Positions 25,251-34,818 of a stretch of 63,993 nucleotides of DNA are shown here, one piece after another. Origin of the DNA: Pseudomonas sp. GM80 (GTDB taxonomy: Bacteria; Pseudomonadota; Gammaproteobacteria; Pseudomonadales; Pseudomonadaceae); contig NZ_AKJD01000157.1 in assembly GCF_000282515.1 (NCBI RefSeq), positions 1-63,993 of the forward strand, read 5' to 3'. Every line of letters starts with the position of its first letter. Positions within the stretch are counted from its first letter, which is position 1. A model generated the notes under the pieces. It searched no databases and was not told the origin of the DNA. It was given only the letters and a program-made list of their open reading frames with translations. Both the position numbers and the translations under genes were made by a program.

Positions 25251-26933
25251 TTACTCGGGCAGGGCGATAGGGCCGATGTCTTTGAACACGTCACCGGGGC
25301 CCGGGTTCGCTTTATGTGTCGACCCGCCGAAATGTTTCATGATCCCCCACACCGCGTTGAGCGAGGTTTGCACCGCACCTTCGACCCAGGCCGGCGTCCA
25401 GGAAACGTCGTCGCCGGCGATGAAAATCCCGCGCTGCTCGGCCGGCATCTCGTCCTGCATGAAGTGCGCGTACATGCGCTGGTTGTAGCGATAGTGGCCG
25501 GGCAGGGCGCCTTTGAACGCGCCGAGGAAGTACGGGTCGGCTTCCCACGATACGGTGATCGGATCACCAATGATTCGCGCGGCGATATCGACTTTTGGGT
25601 AGATTTTTTTCAGTGCGTTCAGCGCCAGTTCTACGCGTTTCTCCACCGGGTGCGGGAGCATTTTCAATGCGTCACTCATCCACGAATACGACAGGCAGAT
25701 CACGCCCGGTTTGTCATCGCCGTTGTCGAACAGATAGGTGCCACGGGTCAGGCGATCGGTGAGGGTCATGCTCATCAAGTCGCGGCCGGTTTCTGGATCT
25801 TTATCCTTCCAGAACGGACGGTCGACCATCACGAACGTCTTCGACGACTGCATGTAGCGGGTGCGGTCGAGGGCCATCCACATCTTTTGCGAGAACAGTG
25901 TTTCGTCGCATTCGATCTGCGTGGTCAGCAGCCAGCTCTGGCACGTGGTCAGCACGGCGGCATATTCGCGGGTGTCGCCATTGTTGTCGGTGACCGCGAA
26001 ACGGCCATCCGGCGCATGAGCGATTTTCTTCACGCCGGAACGCGGCGCGCCACGGTGCAGGGATTTCAGGCTGGTGCCTTCAGGCCAATGCACGCAGCGC
26101 TCCGGCACATGCCGCCAGATGCCTTGCGGCACTTGCTCGACGCCGCCGACCACCAGGTGTTGGTGATCGTCGCAGTTGGTCATCACCACGCGGAAGATTT
26201 CCAGCATCGAATTCGGGAAGTCCGAGTCCCAGCCGCCAGTGCCAAACCCAACCTGACCGAACACTTCGCGGTGATGGAACGACAGTTTGGCGAAGGCCTC
26301 GGAAGTGGCGACGAAGTCATAGAACGTGCGGTCGTCCCACAGCGGCACCAAGGTATTCCACAGCTCTTTCAGGCGCGGCACGTCACGGTCGCGAATGGCT
26401 TGCTGGATGTCGGCGAACTGCGAGCCGGCCTCCAGCGCATCCGCCCAGGCGTCAGCCACTTCCTGAAACAGCGCAGGAAGATCCGCCAGTTTCTGTGCGT
26501 AATGGGTTTTGCCTTCCAGATCGATCACCGTGCTGCCGGAGGCTGGCGTCAGCGGGTTCGGGAACGGTTTGGTCTCAAGGCCGAGCTTGTCGACGTAGTG
26601 ATAGAACGCGGTGGACGACACCGGGAAGCGCATGCCGCCCAATTCGGCGACGATGCCGTCAGTGCCGTTGAACGCTTGCGAACGCAAACGCCCGCCCAGC
26701 TTCGACGCCTCATACACCACCGGTTTCAAGCCGAGTTTCATCAACTCGTAAGCCGCCACCAAACCAGCGATGCCCGCACCGACGATCGCCACTTCTGCGC
26801 CATGATTGTGTTCAGGGATAGTGCCGAGACCGGCCGGGTGTTCGATCCAGTCGTCAAACGCGAACGGAAAGTCCGGGCCGAAAATGGTGACTGGTTTCTT
26901 ACCGTCTGCAGGATGGCGATTGTTCTTGTTCAT
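25251..26933 (-). CDS. davB: L-lysine 2-monooxygenase DavB
   Basis: A 560-residue flavin amine oxidase-type enzyme converting L-lysine to 5-aminovaleramide. The FAD-binding GAGIAGLVAAYELMKLG is at about residues 52-68, followed by EASKLGGRL and, near the C-terminus, IFIAGDDVSWTPAWVEGAVQ. Codons 2-4 contain AACAAGAA, a Crc/Hfq-type CA motif at the start codon. davA follows directly. A 221-base gap separates it from the Lrp gene on the same strand. Confidence 0.92.
   Translation of the reverse strand: MNKNNRHPADGKKPVTIFGPDFPFAFDDWIEHPAGLGTIPEHNHGAEVAIVGAGIAGLVAAYELMKLGLKPVVYEASKLGGRLRSQAFNGTDGIVAELGGMRFPVSSTAFYHYVDKLGLETKPFPNPLTPASGSTVIDLEGKTHYAQKLADLPALFQEVADAWADALEAGSQFADIQQAIRDRDVPRLKELWNTLVPLWDDRTFYDFVATSEAFAKLSFHHREVFGQVGFGTGGWDSDFPNSMLEIFRVVMTNCDDHQHLVVGGVEQVPQGIWRHVPERCVHWPEGTSLKSLHRGAPRSGVKKIAHAPDGRFAVTDNNGDTREYAAVLTTCQSWLLTTQIECDETLFSQKMWMALDRTRYMQSSKTFVMVDRPFWKDKDPETGRDLMSMTLTDRLTRGTYLFDNGDDKPGVICLSYSWMSDALKMLPHPVEKRVELALNALKKIYPKVDIAARIIGDPITVSWEADPYFLGAFKGALPGHYRYNQRMYAHFMQDEMPAEQRGIFIAGDDVSWTPAWVEGAVQTSLNAVWGIMKHFGGSTHKANPGPGDVFKDIGPIALPE
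26923..26930 (-). promoter_or_regulatory. Crc/Hfq CA motif at the davB start
   Basis: AACAAGAA on the minus strand fits AAnAAnAA and covers codons 2 to 4 of davB, a common position for catabolite-repression control in pseudomonads. Confidence 0.45.
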
Positions 26934-27090
26934 GGCTGACCTTGCTGGCGACCCGACGCGGAATGCGCGTCTGAGTATAGGAAAAGATGCCAGCCATTCT
27001 AGGGAGCGTGGAACACGTTAATAAGACGCAAAGTGTCGTCGTTTTGCCAATAACCTGATCAGTATGACGATCATTCGCTACACACTGTCC

Positions 27091-27119
27091 CTTGTAGGAG
27101 CAAGGCTTGCCCGCGAAGA
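27091..27119. repeat. Single REP element, third family
   Basis: The CCCTTGTAGGAGCAAGG half, continuing CTTGCCCGCGAA, matches the Pseudomonas GGAGCnnGCTTGCnCGCGA repeat class. Only one arm is present. It lies between the Lrp gene and davB. Confidence 0.7.
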
Positions 27120-27154
27120 GGTCCATCCACCAACCGAAAAATCATGATCAACAC

Positions 27155-27655
27155 TCAAACCGGCTGCCCCCGATCAACCTTGCTACTCAAAATAATCGAA
27201 GTCGTGGTCTTCTCGACCCCATCCACGCCGCCAATCTGATCGAGCAACTGATCCAGCTGCTCCGGCGAATCGCTGCGCAACCACGCCACATAATCAAACT
27301 CGCCACTCACCGCACACAACTGCTGCACCTGCGCCATCGCACTCAACCGGCGCACCACCTCCTTGCCGGAACGCGGCTGCACCTTGATCCCGACGTAGGC
27401 CTGCAAGCCGCCATCGACCACCCGCTGTCCCAGACGCACGCCGTAACCGGTGATCACTTTGGCCTTTTCCAGCCGCGCCAATCGAGAGGTCACAGTGGTG
27501 CGTGCAATGCCTAATTGCCGGGCAAGCATGGCCACGCTTTCGCGGGCGTTGATTTGCAGGGCGGCGATCAGCTGACGATCGATTTCATCGAGCGCGGGTG
27601 GGCGGGTGTCGGGCAAGGGGGCGGTTCCATGGGGGTGGGGGCGGTGAGTACGCAT
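27155..27655 (-). CDS. Lrp/AsnC-family transcriptional regulator
   Basis: A 166-residue regulator with an N-terminal helix-turn-helix (LDEIDRQLIAALQ, then ARQLGIARTTVTSRLARLE) and a C-terminal RAM ligand domain (GGLQAYVGIKV and CAVSGEFDYVAWL). The ATG at 27655 gives normal family length; the longer open frame upstream has no Lrp-like content. It lies upstream of and co-oriented with davBA, as in KT2440, so it probably responds to lysine or a catabolite and controls davBA. Confidence 0.9.
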   Translation of the reverse strand: MRTHRPHPHGTAPLPDTRPPALDEIDRQLIAALQINARESVAMLARQLGIARTTVTSRLARLEKAKVITGYGVRLGQRVVDGGLQAYVGIKVQPRSGKEVVRRLSAMAQVQQLCAVSGEFDYVAWLRSDSPEQLDQLLDQIGGVDGVEKTTTSIILSSKVDRGQPV

Positions 27656-27912
27656 GTTACAGACACTGTCAGCAACACGCTTGCAGGCGATGTTTGAATT
27701 GTTCACCCAAGAATCGATGGCATCGTTGCGCTGAAACAATACATCGGATATTTGATTTGACTTGGTTGGCCTATTTATCAAGAATGCCAGCAAGAGCGCG
27801 AAATCCGCTGCCTTGCAGGGCATTAGTGGACGTAGGTACCTCAGCGATGCTGCAACATCGGTGTAAGGTGAGACCTCTTCATCCCATTTCCTGAGGATGC
27901 AAATATCAGGAT
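27656..27912. other. Low-GC spacer with possible small RNA
   Basis: No convincing protein gene. On the plus strand TTGACT (27757) and AAGAAT (27780) at 17-base spacing could start a transcript near 27792, ending at the terminator at 27952. The A+T content is visibly higher than in the flanking core genes. Confidence 0.4.
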
Positions 27913-28479
27913 TCAAATATTAAGGGCAGCCAAATGGCTGCCCTTTTCTTTGTCTTCAAGAATGTACCGCTTGTACAAAAGCTCGCCTTGGCGATGTTTG
28001 TTCATCGCTCGGGCGGGCGCGTGCATGAAGTTCCAGAGGACATGCCCGTTTCGCACATCGACCACGACAAGCATGTCGTTTTTTGCCTCGTAGGCGTTAA
28101 TGAATGCCATTCGGTATCCGCCGTTATCGTAGAGTACTTTCCATACTTCAAAAGGTCCCGTCAGCGTATCTATGGCATGTCGAACATAACGTTCTCGGGA
28201 ATCTGGACGTTTCTCGACGATGTGGGCCAGTTTGTCTCTCAGGATCGCGACGTTCCCGACGGGCGTGAGGATGGTAACGGCCAATAATGACTCGTCGACA
28301 AACCCAAAGTGATCCGAGAGGATTTTGAGCGCGCCTTCTGCGTCCTCGGCCCTTTTTACCTCTTCTATTGCGGCTGACCGAAGTTCTCTCGATAAGGTTC
28401 TGAGATCGGGTAAGGCAAGGTCGATCCAGGTTTGCTGGTCGGCTGCTTCCTTTATCAGTGGCGCAGCATTCACGAGCAT
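27913..28479 (-). CDS. Stand-alone PBECR-like nuclease-fold protein
   Basis: A 188-residue protein. The C-terminal ~100 residues (HIVEKRPDSRERYVRHAID, LTGPFEVWKVLYDNGGYRM, MLVVVDVRNGHVLWNFMHA, KHRQGELLYK) resemble the PBECR domain found at the end of Mu-type phage head morphogenesis proteins and in polyvalent and toxin proteins. The N-terminal ~80 residues are not recognised and the phage gpF/gp7 domain is absent. AGGA precedes the ATG. The last codons form a strong hairpin. It sits in a low-GC patch beside tRNA-Ile2, suggesting an acquired or residual phage gene. A nuclease or RNase toxin role is possible but unproven. Confidence 0.65.
   Translation of the reverse strand: MLVNAAPLIKEAADQQTWIDLALPDLRTLSRELRSAAIEEVKRAEDAEGALKILSDHFGFVDESLLAVTILTPVGNVAILRDKLAHIVEKRPDSRERYVRHAIDTLTGPFEVWKVLYDNGGYRMAFINAYEAKNDMLVVVDVRNGHVLWNFMHAPARAMNKHRQGELLYKRYILEDKEKGSHLAALNI
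27922..27952 (+). terminator. Rho-independent terminator within the 3' end of the PBECR gene
   Basis: The stem AAGGGCAGCC/GGCTGCCCTT is followed on the plus strand by TTTTCTTT. It is stronger on the plus strand than on the minus strand, although the only annotated gene here is on the minus strand. The stem is encoded by the last codons of that gene. Confidence 0.75.
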
Positions 28480-28565
28480 GAAATCGATCCTGGGCGGGCG
28501 GAGGCGTCCGGAGATTACTGTCGGAATAAATCCTCAACAAGGTAGAAACGGTGCAGAAAACCTAG

Positions 28566-28606
28566 GTTAGGAATACTCCTACAGACCTTGCAGTTGTATT
28601 CCTAAC
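28566..28606. promoter_or_regulatory. Inverted repeat upstream of the PBECR gene
   Basis: A perfect 11-bp inverted repeat GTTAGGAATAC-N19-GTATTCCTAAC lies 87-127 bases before the PBECR start. Its spacing suits a dimeric repressor or two half-sites; it is a candidate operator or element end. Confidence 0.5.
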
Positions 28607-28908
28607 AGTGCGCTGGTGGGTGGAAAGATACCCGGCTAAAAGGCCCGCGCAATTTGTGCATGATCGCGATGGCGATCCTAGGCATGGCGGGCATGTTCTT
28701 GATTGGTATTAAGCCTGTGGCTTCCGATTTCGACGGGTTTCCAAGCCCGACCGCTGATAAGCAGCGACGTCTCAAGAGTATCCCGTCAAACCAACGCCAA
28801 ACAGGCGCAACACTTCTCAAAACCACAGCTTCGTAACTTGCCTACAGCCTTTGGGGAAGTCTTCCGAACATTGCGCTCGCCAACACTGACCCCCAACCAC
28901 TCGCCCAA

Positions 28909-28934
28909 GAAAAAGCCGCGCATTTAGCGCGGCT
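28909..28934 (-). terminator. tRNA-Ile2 terminator
   Basis: Read on the minus strand, the 8-bp stem AGCCGCGC/GCGCGGCT with loop TAAAT is followed by TTTTTCTT, directly downstream of the tRNA. Confidence 0.88.
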
Positions 28935-28941
28935 TTCAATT

Positions 28942-29018
28942 TGGTGGGCCCACACGGACTTGAACCGTGGACCAAAGGATTATGAGTCCTCTGCTCTAAC
29001 CAACTGAGCTATAGGCCC
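28942..29018 (-). tRNA. tRNA-Ile2 (anticodon CAT, lysidine type)
   Basis: 77 nt with encoded CCA. The acceptor stem begins GGGCCTA and pairs with the GGGCCC side before ACCA; the D arm AGCTCAGTTGGTTAGAGC and T loop TTCAAGT are normal. The anticodon loop is ACTCATAAT. It resembles ileX-type tRNA more than elongator or initiator tRNA-Met, so after TilS modification it should read AUA. Automatic tools may call it tRNA-Met. Confidence 0.9.
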
Positions 29019-29033
29019 TCAGTAGGTCGCGGA

Positions 29034-32000
29034 TTATAGCGACGGTTTCTCGGCTGTGCTATCCGAATAATCCGATACGGTTACACGAAGAAACGTAGCG
29101 GCGAATTCTTCCGGGGGCAGCGGCAGGCTGACGATGTAGCCCTGGATCTGTTCACAGCCCTCGGCGGCGAGGAATTGCTGTTGCGCCTGGGTTTCCACAC
29201 CCTCGGCGATGACGGTGAATTGCATGCTGCGGCCCAGTGCGATGATGGCGCGGACAATCGCCGCGTCGTGGGGGTCGTCAGGCAGTCCACGGACGAAAGA
29301 CTGGTCGATCTTGAGGATGTCCAGTGGCAGGCGTTTGAGGTAGCTGAGTGAGGAATAGCCGGTGCCAAAGTCGTCGATCGCCAGTTGCACGCCGAGGTGT
29401 TTGAGTTGGTGCAGCACGGCCAGTGCCTCTTCGGCCTGACTCATGATGAAGTTCTCGGTAATTTCCAGTTGCAGTAAATCCGGCATCAGGCCGTTGTCGT
29501 TGAGCAGTTGCTCGATGCGTCCGAGCAGGTTGGGCTGGCGCAATTGCGCACCGGCAAGATTCACCGAGAGAGGGCCGGGACTGTCGTAGACCTGATTCCA
29601 TTCGTACATCTGCCGGCACGCGGTCTCCAGCACCCAATCGCCGATTTGCAGAATCATGCCGTTCTCTTCGGCCAACGGAATGAAGTGCTCCGGCGGTACA
29701 TCGCCGAACGTCGGGTGGCGCCAGCGAATCAGCGCCTCGGCACCGACCAGGCTGTGATCTTCCAGGCTGATTTTCGGCTGGTAGTAGAGAAACAACTCAT
29801 CACGCTCGATGGCCCGGCGCAGTTCGTGCTCCAGCGCCACGCGTTCGCTGGCCTGGGCGGTGAGGTCGCGGGTGTAGCTTTCGACGCGGTTGCGGCCCTT
29901 GGCCTTGGAACGGTACATCGCCGCGTCAGCGTTTTTCACCAGCGTGGCGACGTCGCAACCATCGCGCGGATAAAGACTGGTGCCGATGCTGGCGCTGATG
30001 AAAAACTCGTGTTCACCGGCCTGGAACGGCGCACCGAAGCAGTTGAGCAGCTTGGTGGCGATGTTGTCGGCGTCGCTGGGCTGTTGCAGGCCGGGCAGCA
30101 GGATGATGAATTCATCGCCACCCAGGCGCGCAACGGTGTCGATGTCGCGCAACTGTTCTTTCAAGCGCACGGCAATGCCCTTGAGCAGCAGGTCGCCGAC
30201 CGGGTGACCGAGACTGTCGTTGATGTGTTTGAAGCGGTCGAGGTCGAGAAACAGCACGGCGCCCTGACCGCCGTTTTCCTGCTGACTGTTAAGCGCCATG
30301 AGCAAGCGACTTTCAAACAGCGTGCGGTTTGGCAGGCCGGTCAGTGGGTCATGGTGAGCCTGGTAATCGAGCTTGGCCTGCGCGTGCTTGAGGCTGGAAA
30401 TGTCGGCAAACACTGCGACAAAGTGAGTGATGAATTTATCGCGGTTGCGCACGGCACTGATGGTCAGCCAGCTCGGGTAGAGCTCGCCGTTCTTGCGCCG
30501 GTTGGAAATCTCGCCTTGCCAGTGACCCTCGTCGGTCAACTGATGCCACATCGCCGCATAAAACGCGCTGTCGTGCAGGCCGGAGGCGAGCAGGCGTGGC
30601 GTATGACCAAGCGCTTCGCTTTCGCTGTAGCCGGTGATTTCGGTGAAGGCTCGATTGACCGCGCTGATGTGCTGCTGGGTGTCGGTGATCAATACGCCTT
30701 CGGCGGTGCTCTCGAATACGGTCGCGGCTTGTTGCAGTTTTTCCTGCATCAGATGGCGTTCAGTGATATCGCGGGCGATGGTCAGCATGCAGTCTTCATC
30801 GCCGATCGGCAGTGGTCGGCTGGAGACCTCGCAGAGGCGAATCTGACCGTCGCTGCGGCGGATATGGCAGGTGAAGTCGCGGACGAAACCGTCGCGATGC
30901 AACAGGTCGAGCATCTGTTTACGCTCGTTGAGATTGACCCAGATGCCCAGATCCAGTGCCGAGCGATCCACTGACATGGCGCTGTTGAAACCGGTGATGC
31001 GGCTGAAGCCTTCGTTGACCTCCAGCAGCAGACCATCGCTCTGGCGCGACAGCAACAAACCGTCCGGCGAGGCGTGGAAGGCCTTGGCGAATTTCTCTTC
31101 GGAGGTTTGCAGTTGCTGTTGGGTTTCCTTGAGTTGGGTAATGTCGCGCACCACGACCACCAGCGCAGGCGTGGTGTCGAGGTCGAATGGCTCGGCAGAA
31201 ATCAGGCCGGTGAATACCTGGCCGTTGTTGCGGCGAAAGGGCATTTCCAGATTGCGAATGCTGCCCGCCTGCAAGCGCTGCAAAAGGCCTGGGCCGACCC
31301 CGGGAATGCCCCAGATATTCAGGTCGGTGGCGGTCTGGCCGATGACTTCTTCGGCCTTCAATCCAATCTGTTCCTCAAAGGCTTCGTTGACCTCCAGCAG
31401 GCAGCCGTCGGACAACCGTGCAATCACCAGAATGTCCGGGCATTGCTGAAACACCGAGGCGAATTTTTGCTCCGACAGGCGCAGTGCTTCTTCGGTGCGC
31501 TTGGTTTCGCTGATGTCGATCATCAGACCGCGCATCACCGGTTCGTGGCCGTGCTCGATCAGGCTGACGATGTCGCGCACCCACAGGCAGCGACCGTCGG
31601 CAGTGATCACCCGGTAATCGAGACTGTGATCGCGCCCGGCCAGCACTTCGTGGTCACAGAAGCTCTGGGCGCGGGTCAGGTCTGCCGGGTGGATGATGTT
31701 GCGCCAGAACCCCGGAATCAGCCAATGCGACAGCGGATATCCAAGCAAGTCTTCGGCGTGCGGTGAGACATAGCTGTAGGTGAAGTCGCTCATCCGGGCT
31801 TCCCAGGCGATCGCCGACAGGCTCTCCACCAGACCGCGATAGTGATACTCGCTGCTGCGCAGTTCCTGTTCGAGGTCGATGCGCCGGGCAATTTCCGAAC
31901 TCAGACGCCGGTTGATGCGGATCACCACGGCCAACACGCCCACCAAGAGCAGCAGGCCTGGCAGCCCGTAAATCAGCAGATCTGACCAGAACGTCCGATG

Positions 32001-32780
32001 ATCGAGGACGTTGCCAACCCAGTGTTCTTGAATGCTGCTGATCTCGGCCGGACTCATATCAGCCAGGACTTTGTCGATAATCCCCACCAGTATCTTGTTG
32101 TCGCGCGGTACGCCCATCGCCAGCTGGTAGCGATAGGGGGTTTCGCCGCTGACATAGAGGCCATCCAGTTTCAGTTGGCGCAGGCTCCATACGCTGGAGG
32201 CCAAATCGCCGACCACCGCGTCGACTTCATCTGTAGCCAGCGCCTGCAGCGCGGAACTGACGTTGGGCATGGCCACCAGGTTCAGGTCCGGATGGTGGGT
32301 GCGCAGCAGTTCGTGCGGCGCGTAGTTTTCCACCACGGCGATTTTCAGGCCGTACAAATCTTCAAGTTTGCGCGGCTGGGCACCGCCGACGTGGGCGAGG
32401 ATGACAATCGGGAAGTCCAGATAGGGGCGGGTGAACGACAGATAGGACTGGCGCTCGGGGGTGGACATGATGCCCGGCAGCAGGTCGATCTTGCCCTGTT
32501 TGACCTGTTCCAGCACCTCCGTCCAGCTCACCGGTTCGATTGGCGTCAGTTTGATCGCCAGACGCTGGCGAATCACGTCGATATAGTCGGCCGCCAGGCC
32601 CTGATAACGCGCCTGATCATCGCGAAACTCAAAGGGCGGCCACGACGCATCGACACCCAGGTGCAAGTCCGGGTGAGCCGCCAGCCAGCTACGTTCTTCA
32701 TCGGTCAGAGTCAGCGCGTCAGCCGTTGCGGTCCAGATCATCAGTGACAGCAAAAAAAGCACGGACGCCAATCTGGGCAT
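29034..32780 (-). CDS. rmcA: RmcA-like periplasmic-sensor GGDEF/EAL protein
   Basis: A 1248-residue membrane c-di-GMP enzyme. Layout: signal peptide (1-24), SBP_bac_3 periplasmic domain (about 30-255), transmembrane helix near 265-287, four PAS domains (about 300-790), GGDEF (motif 887-891) and EAL (motif 1015-1017). The RxxD inhibitory site (RDID) and the GGDEF, EAL, DDFGTGYSS and KIDQSFV motifs are intact, so both activities are possible. It matches PAO1 PA0575 (RmcA, a redox/phenazine-linked phosphodiesterase) in layout and position next to rpoD. The start at 32780 gives a clean signal peptide; an upstream in-frame start at 32876 lies in the rpoD terminator. Confidence 0.9.
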   Translation of the reverse strand: MPRLASVLFLLSLMIWTATADALTLTDEERSWLAAHPDLHLGVDASWPPFEFRDDQARYQGLAADYIDVIRQRLAIKLTPIEPVSWTEVLEQVKQGKIDLLPGIMSTPERQSYLSFTRPYLDFPIVILAHVGGAQPRKLEDLYGLKIAVVENYAPHELLRTHHPDLNLVAMPNVSSALQALATDEVDAVVGDLASSVWSLRQLKLDGLYVSGETPYRYQLAMGVPRDNKILVGIIDKVLADMSPAEISSIQEHWVGNVLDHRTFWSDLLIYGLPGLLLLVGVLAVVIRINRRLSSEIARRIDLEQELRSSEYHYRGLVESLSAIAWEARMSDFTYSYVSPHAEDLLGYPLSHWLIPGFWRNIIHPADLTRAQSFCDHEVLAGRDHSLDYRVITADGRCLWVRDIVSLIEHGHEPVMRGLMIDISETKRTEEALRLSEQKFASVFQQCPDILVIARLSDGCLLEVNEAFEEQIGLKAEEVIGQTATDLNIWGIPGVGPGLLQRLQAGSIRNLEMPFRRNNGQVFTGLISAEPFDLDTTPALVVVVRDITQLKETQQQLQTSEEKFAKAFHASPDGLLLSRQSDGLLLEVNEGFSRITGFNSAMSVDRSALDLGIWVNLNERKQMLDLLHRDGFVRDFTCHIRRSDGQIRLCEVSSRPLPIGDEDCMLTIARDITERHLMQEKLQQAATVFESTAEGVLITDTQQHISAVNRAFTEITGYSESEALGHTPRLLASGLHDSAFYAAMWHQLTDEGHWQGEISNRRKNGELYPSWLTISAVRNRDKFITHFVAVFADISSLKHAQAKLDYQAHHDPLTGLPNRTLFESRLLMALNSQQENGGQGAVLFLDLDRFKHINDSLGHPVGDLLLKGIAVRLKEQLRDIDTVARLGGDEFIILLPGLQQPSDADNIATKLLNCFGAPFQAGEHEFFISASIGTSLYPRDGCDVATLVKNADAAMYRSKAKGRNRVESYTRDLTAQASERVALEHELRRAIERDELFLYYQPKISLEDHSLVGAEALIRWRHPTFGDVPPEHFIPLAEENGMILQIGDWVLETACRQMYEWNQVYDSPGPLSVNLAGAQLRQPNLLGRIEQLLNDNGLMPDLLQLEITENFIMSQAEEALAVLHQLKHLGVQLAIDDFGTGYSSLSYLKRLPLDILKIDQSFVRGLPDDPHDAAIVRAIIALGRSMQFTVIAEGVETQAQQQFLAAEGCEQIQGYIVSLPLPPEEFAATFLRVTVSDYSDSTAEKPSL

Positions 32781-32876
32781 AACGCTCTCGTTATGGCTCG
32801 GGGATGATTGTTTCGAGTGTAGACGGGGTATGCGGGGGAGGGGGGATGCGCGGGATTTAATCTGCCACATAAACAA

Positions 32877-32900
32877 AACCCCCGGCCTGGGCCGGGGGTT
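32877..32900 (-). terminator. rpoD terminator
   Basis: The 11-bp stem AACCCCCGGCC/GGCCGGGGGTT is followed on the minus strand by TTGTTT. It lies just past the rpoD stop and upstream of the rmcA start. Confidence 0.9.
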
Positions 32901-32906
32901 CTGGTA

Positions 32907-34751
<1,845 letters not shown>

Positions 34752-34798
34752 AACACCCTATCCACTGAAGGTCTTGGCGGGCAAAAAACAAGCCGAGG

Positions 34799-34804
34799 AT
34801 TATA
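34799..34804 (-). promoter_or_regulatory. Possible internal rpoD promoter (-10)
   Basis: TATAAT on the minus strand lies in the 67-base dnaG-rpoD gap, 47 bases before the rpoD ATG. No good -35 was found at 16-19 bases, so the call is weak. Confidence 0.35.
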
Positions 34805-34818
34805 CCTGAGCTATGACC

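Larger units (their letters stand above)
28480..28941. other. Gene-poor accessory spacer
   Basis: 462 bases between the PBECR gene and tRNA-Ile2. It contains the inverted repeat at 28566-28606 and a tRNA terminator at 28909-28934. A 74-codon minus-strand frame (28602-28826) is open, but I do not recognise it and see no ribosome site. No integrase or att duplication was found. Confidence 0.5.

Noticed and set aside
24609..26939. 776-codon plus-strand open frame opposite davB/davA
   Set aside because: It covers two genuine enzymes with intact active sites on the other strand and has no recognisable domain.
27656..27916. Long N-terminal extension of the Lrp regulator
   Set aside because: The ORF can start at 27916, but the added 87 residues are not Lrp-like and would overlap the accessory patch; the ATG at 27655 gives normal length.
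28602..28826. 74-codon minus-strand frame near tRNA-Ile2
   Set aside because: Its sequence seems vaguely familiar from Pseudomonas intergenic regions, but I cannot name it and there is no start signal; kept only as spacer.
28942..29018. tRNA-Met reading of the CAT tRNA
   Set aside because: The T loop, stem sequences and overall resemblance fit ileX-type tRNA-Ile2, and initiator features are absent.
28900..29018. attL/attR duplication of the tRNA-Ile2 3' end
   Set aside because: I searched the adjacent low-GC patch for a second copy of the tRNA 3' segment and found none.
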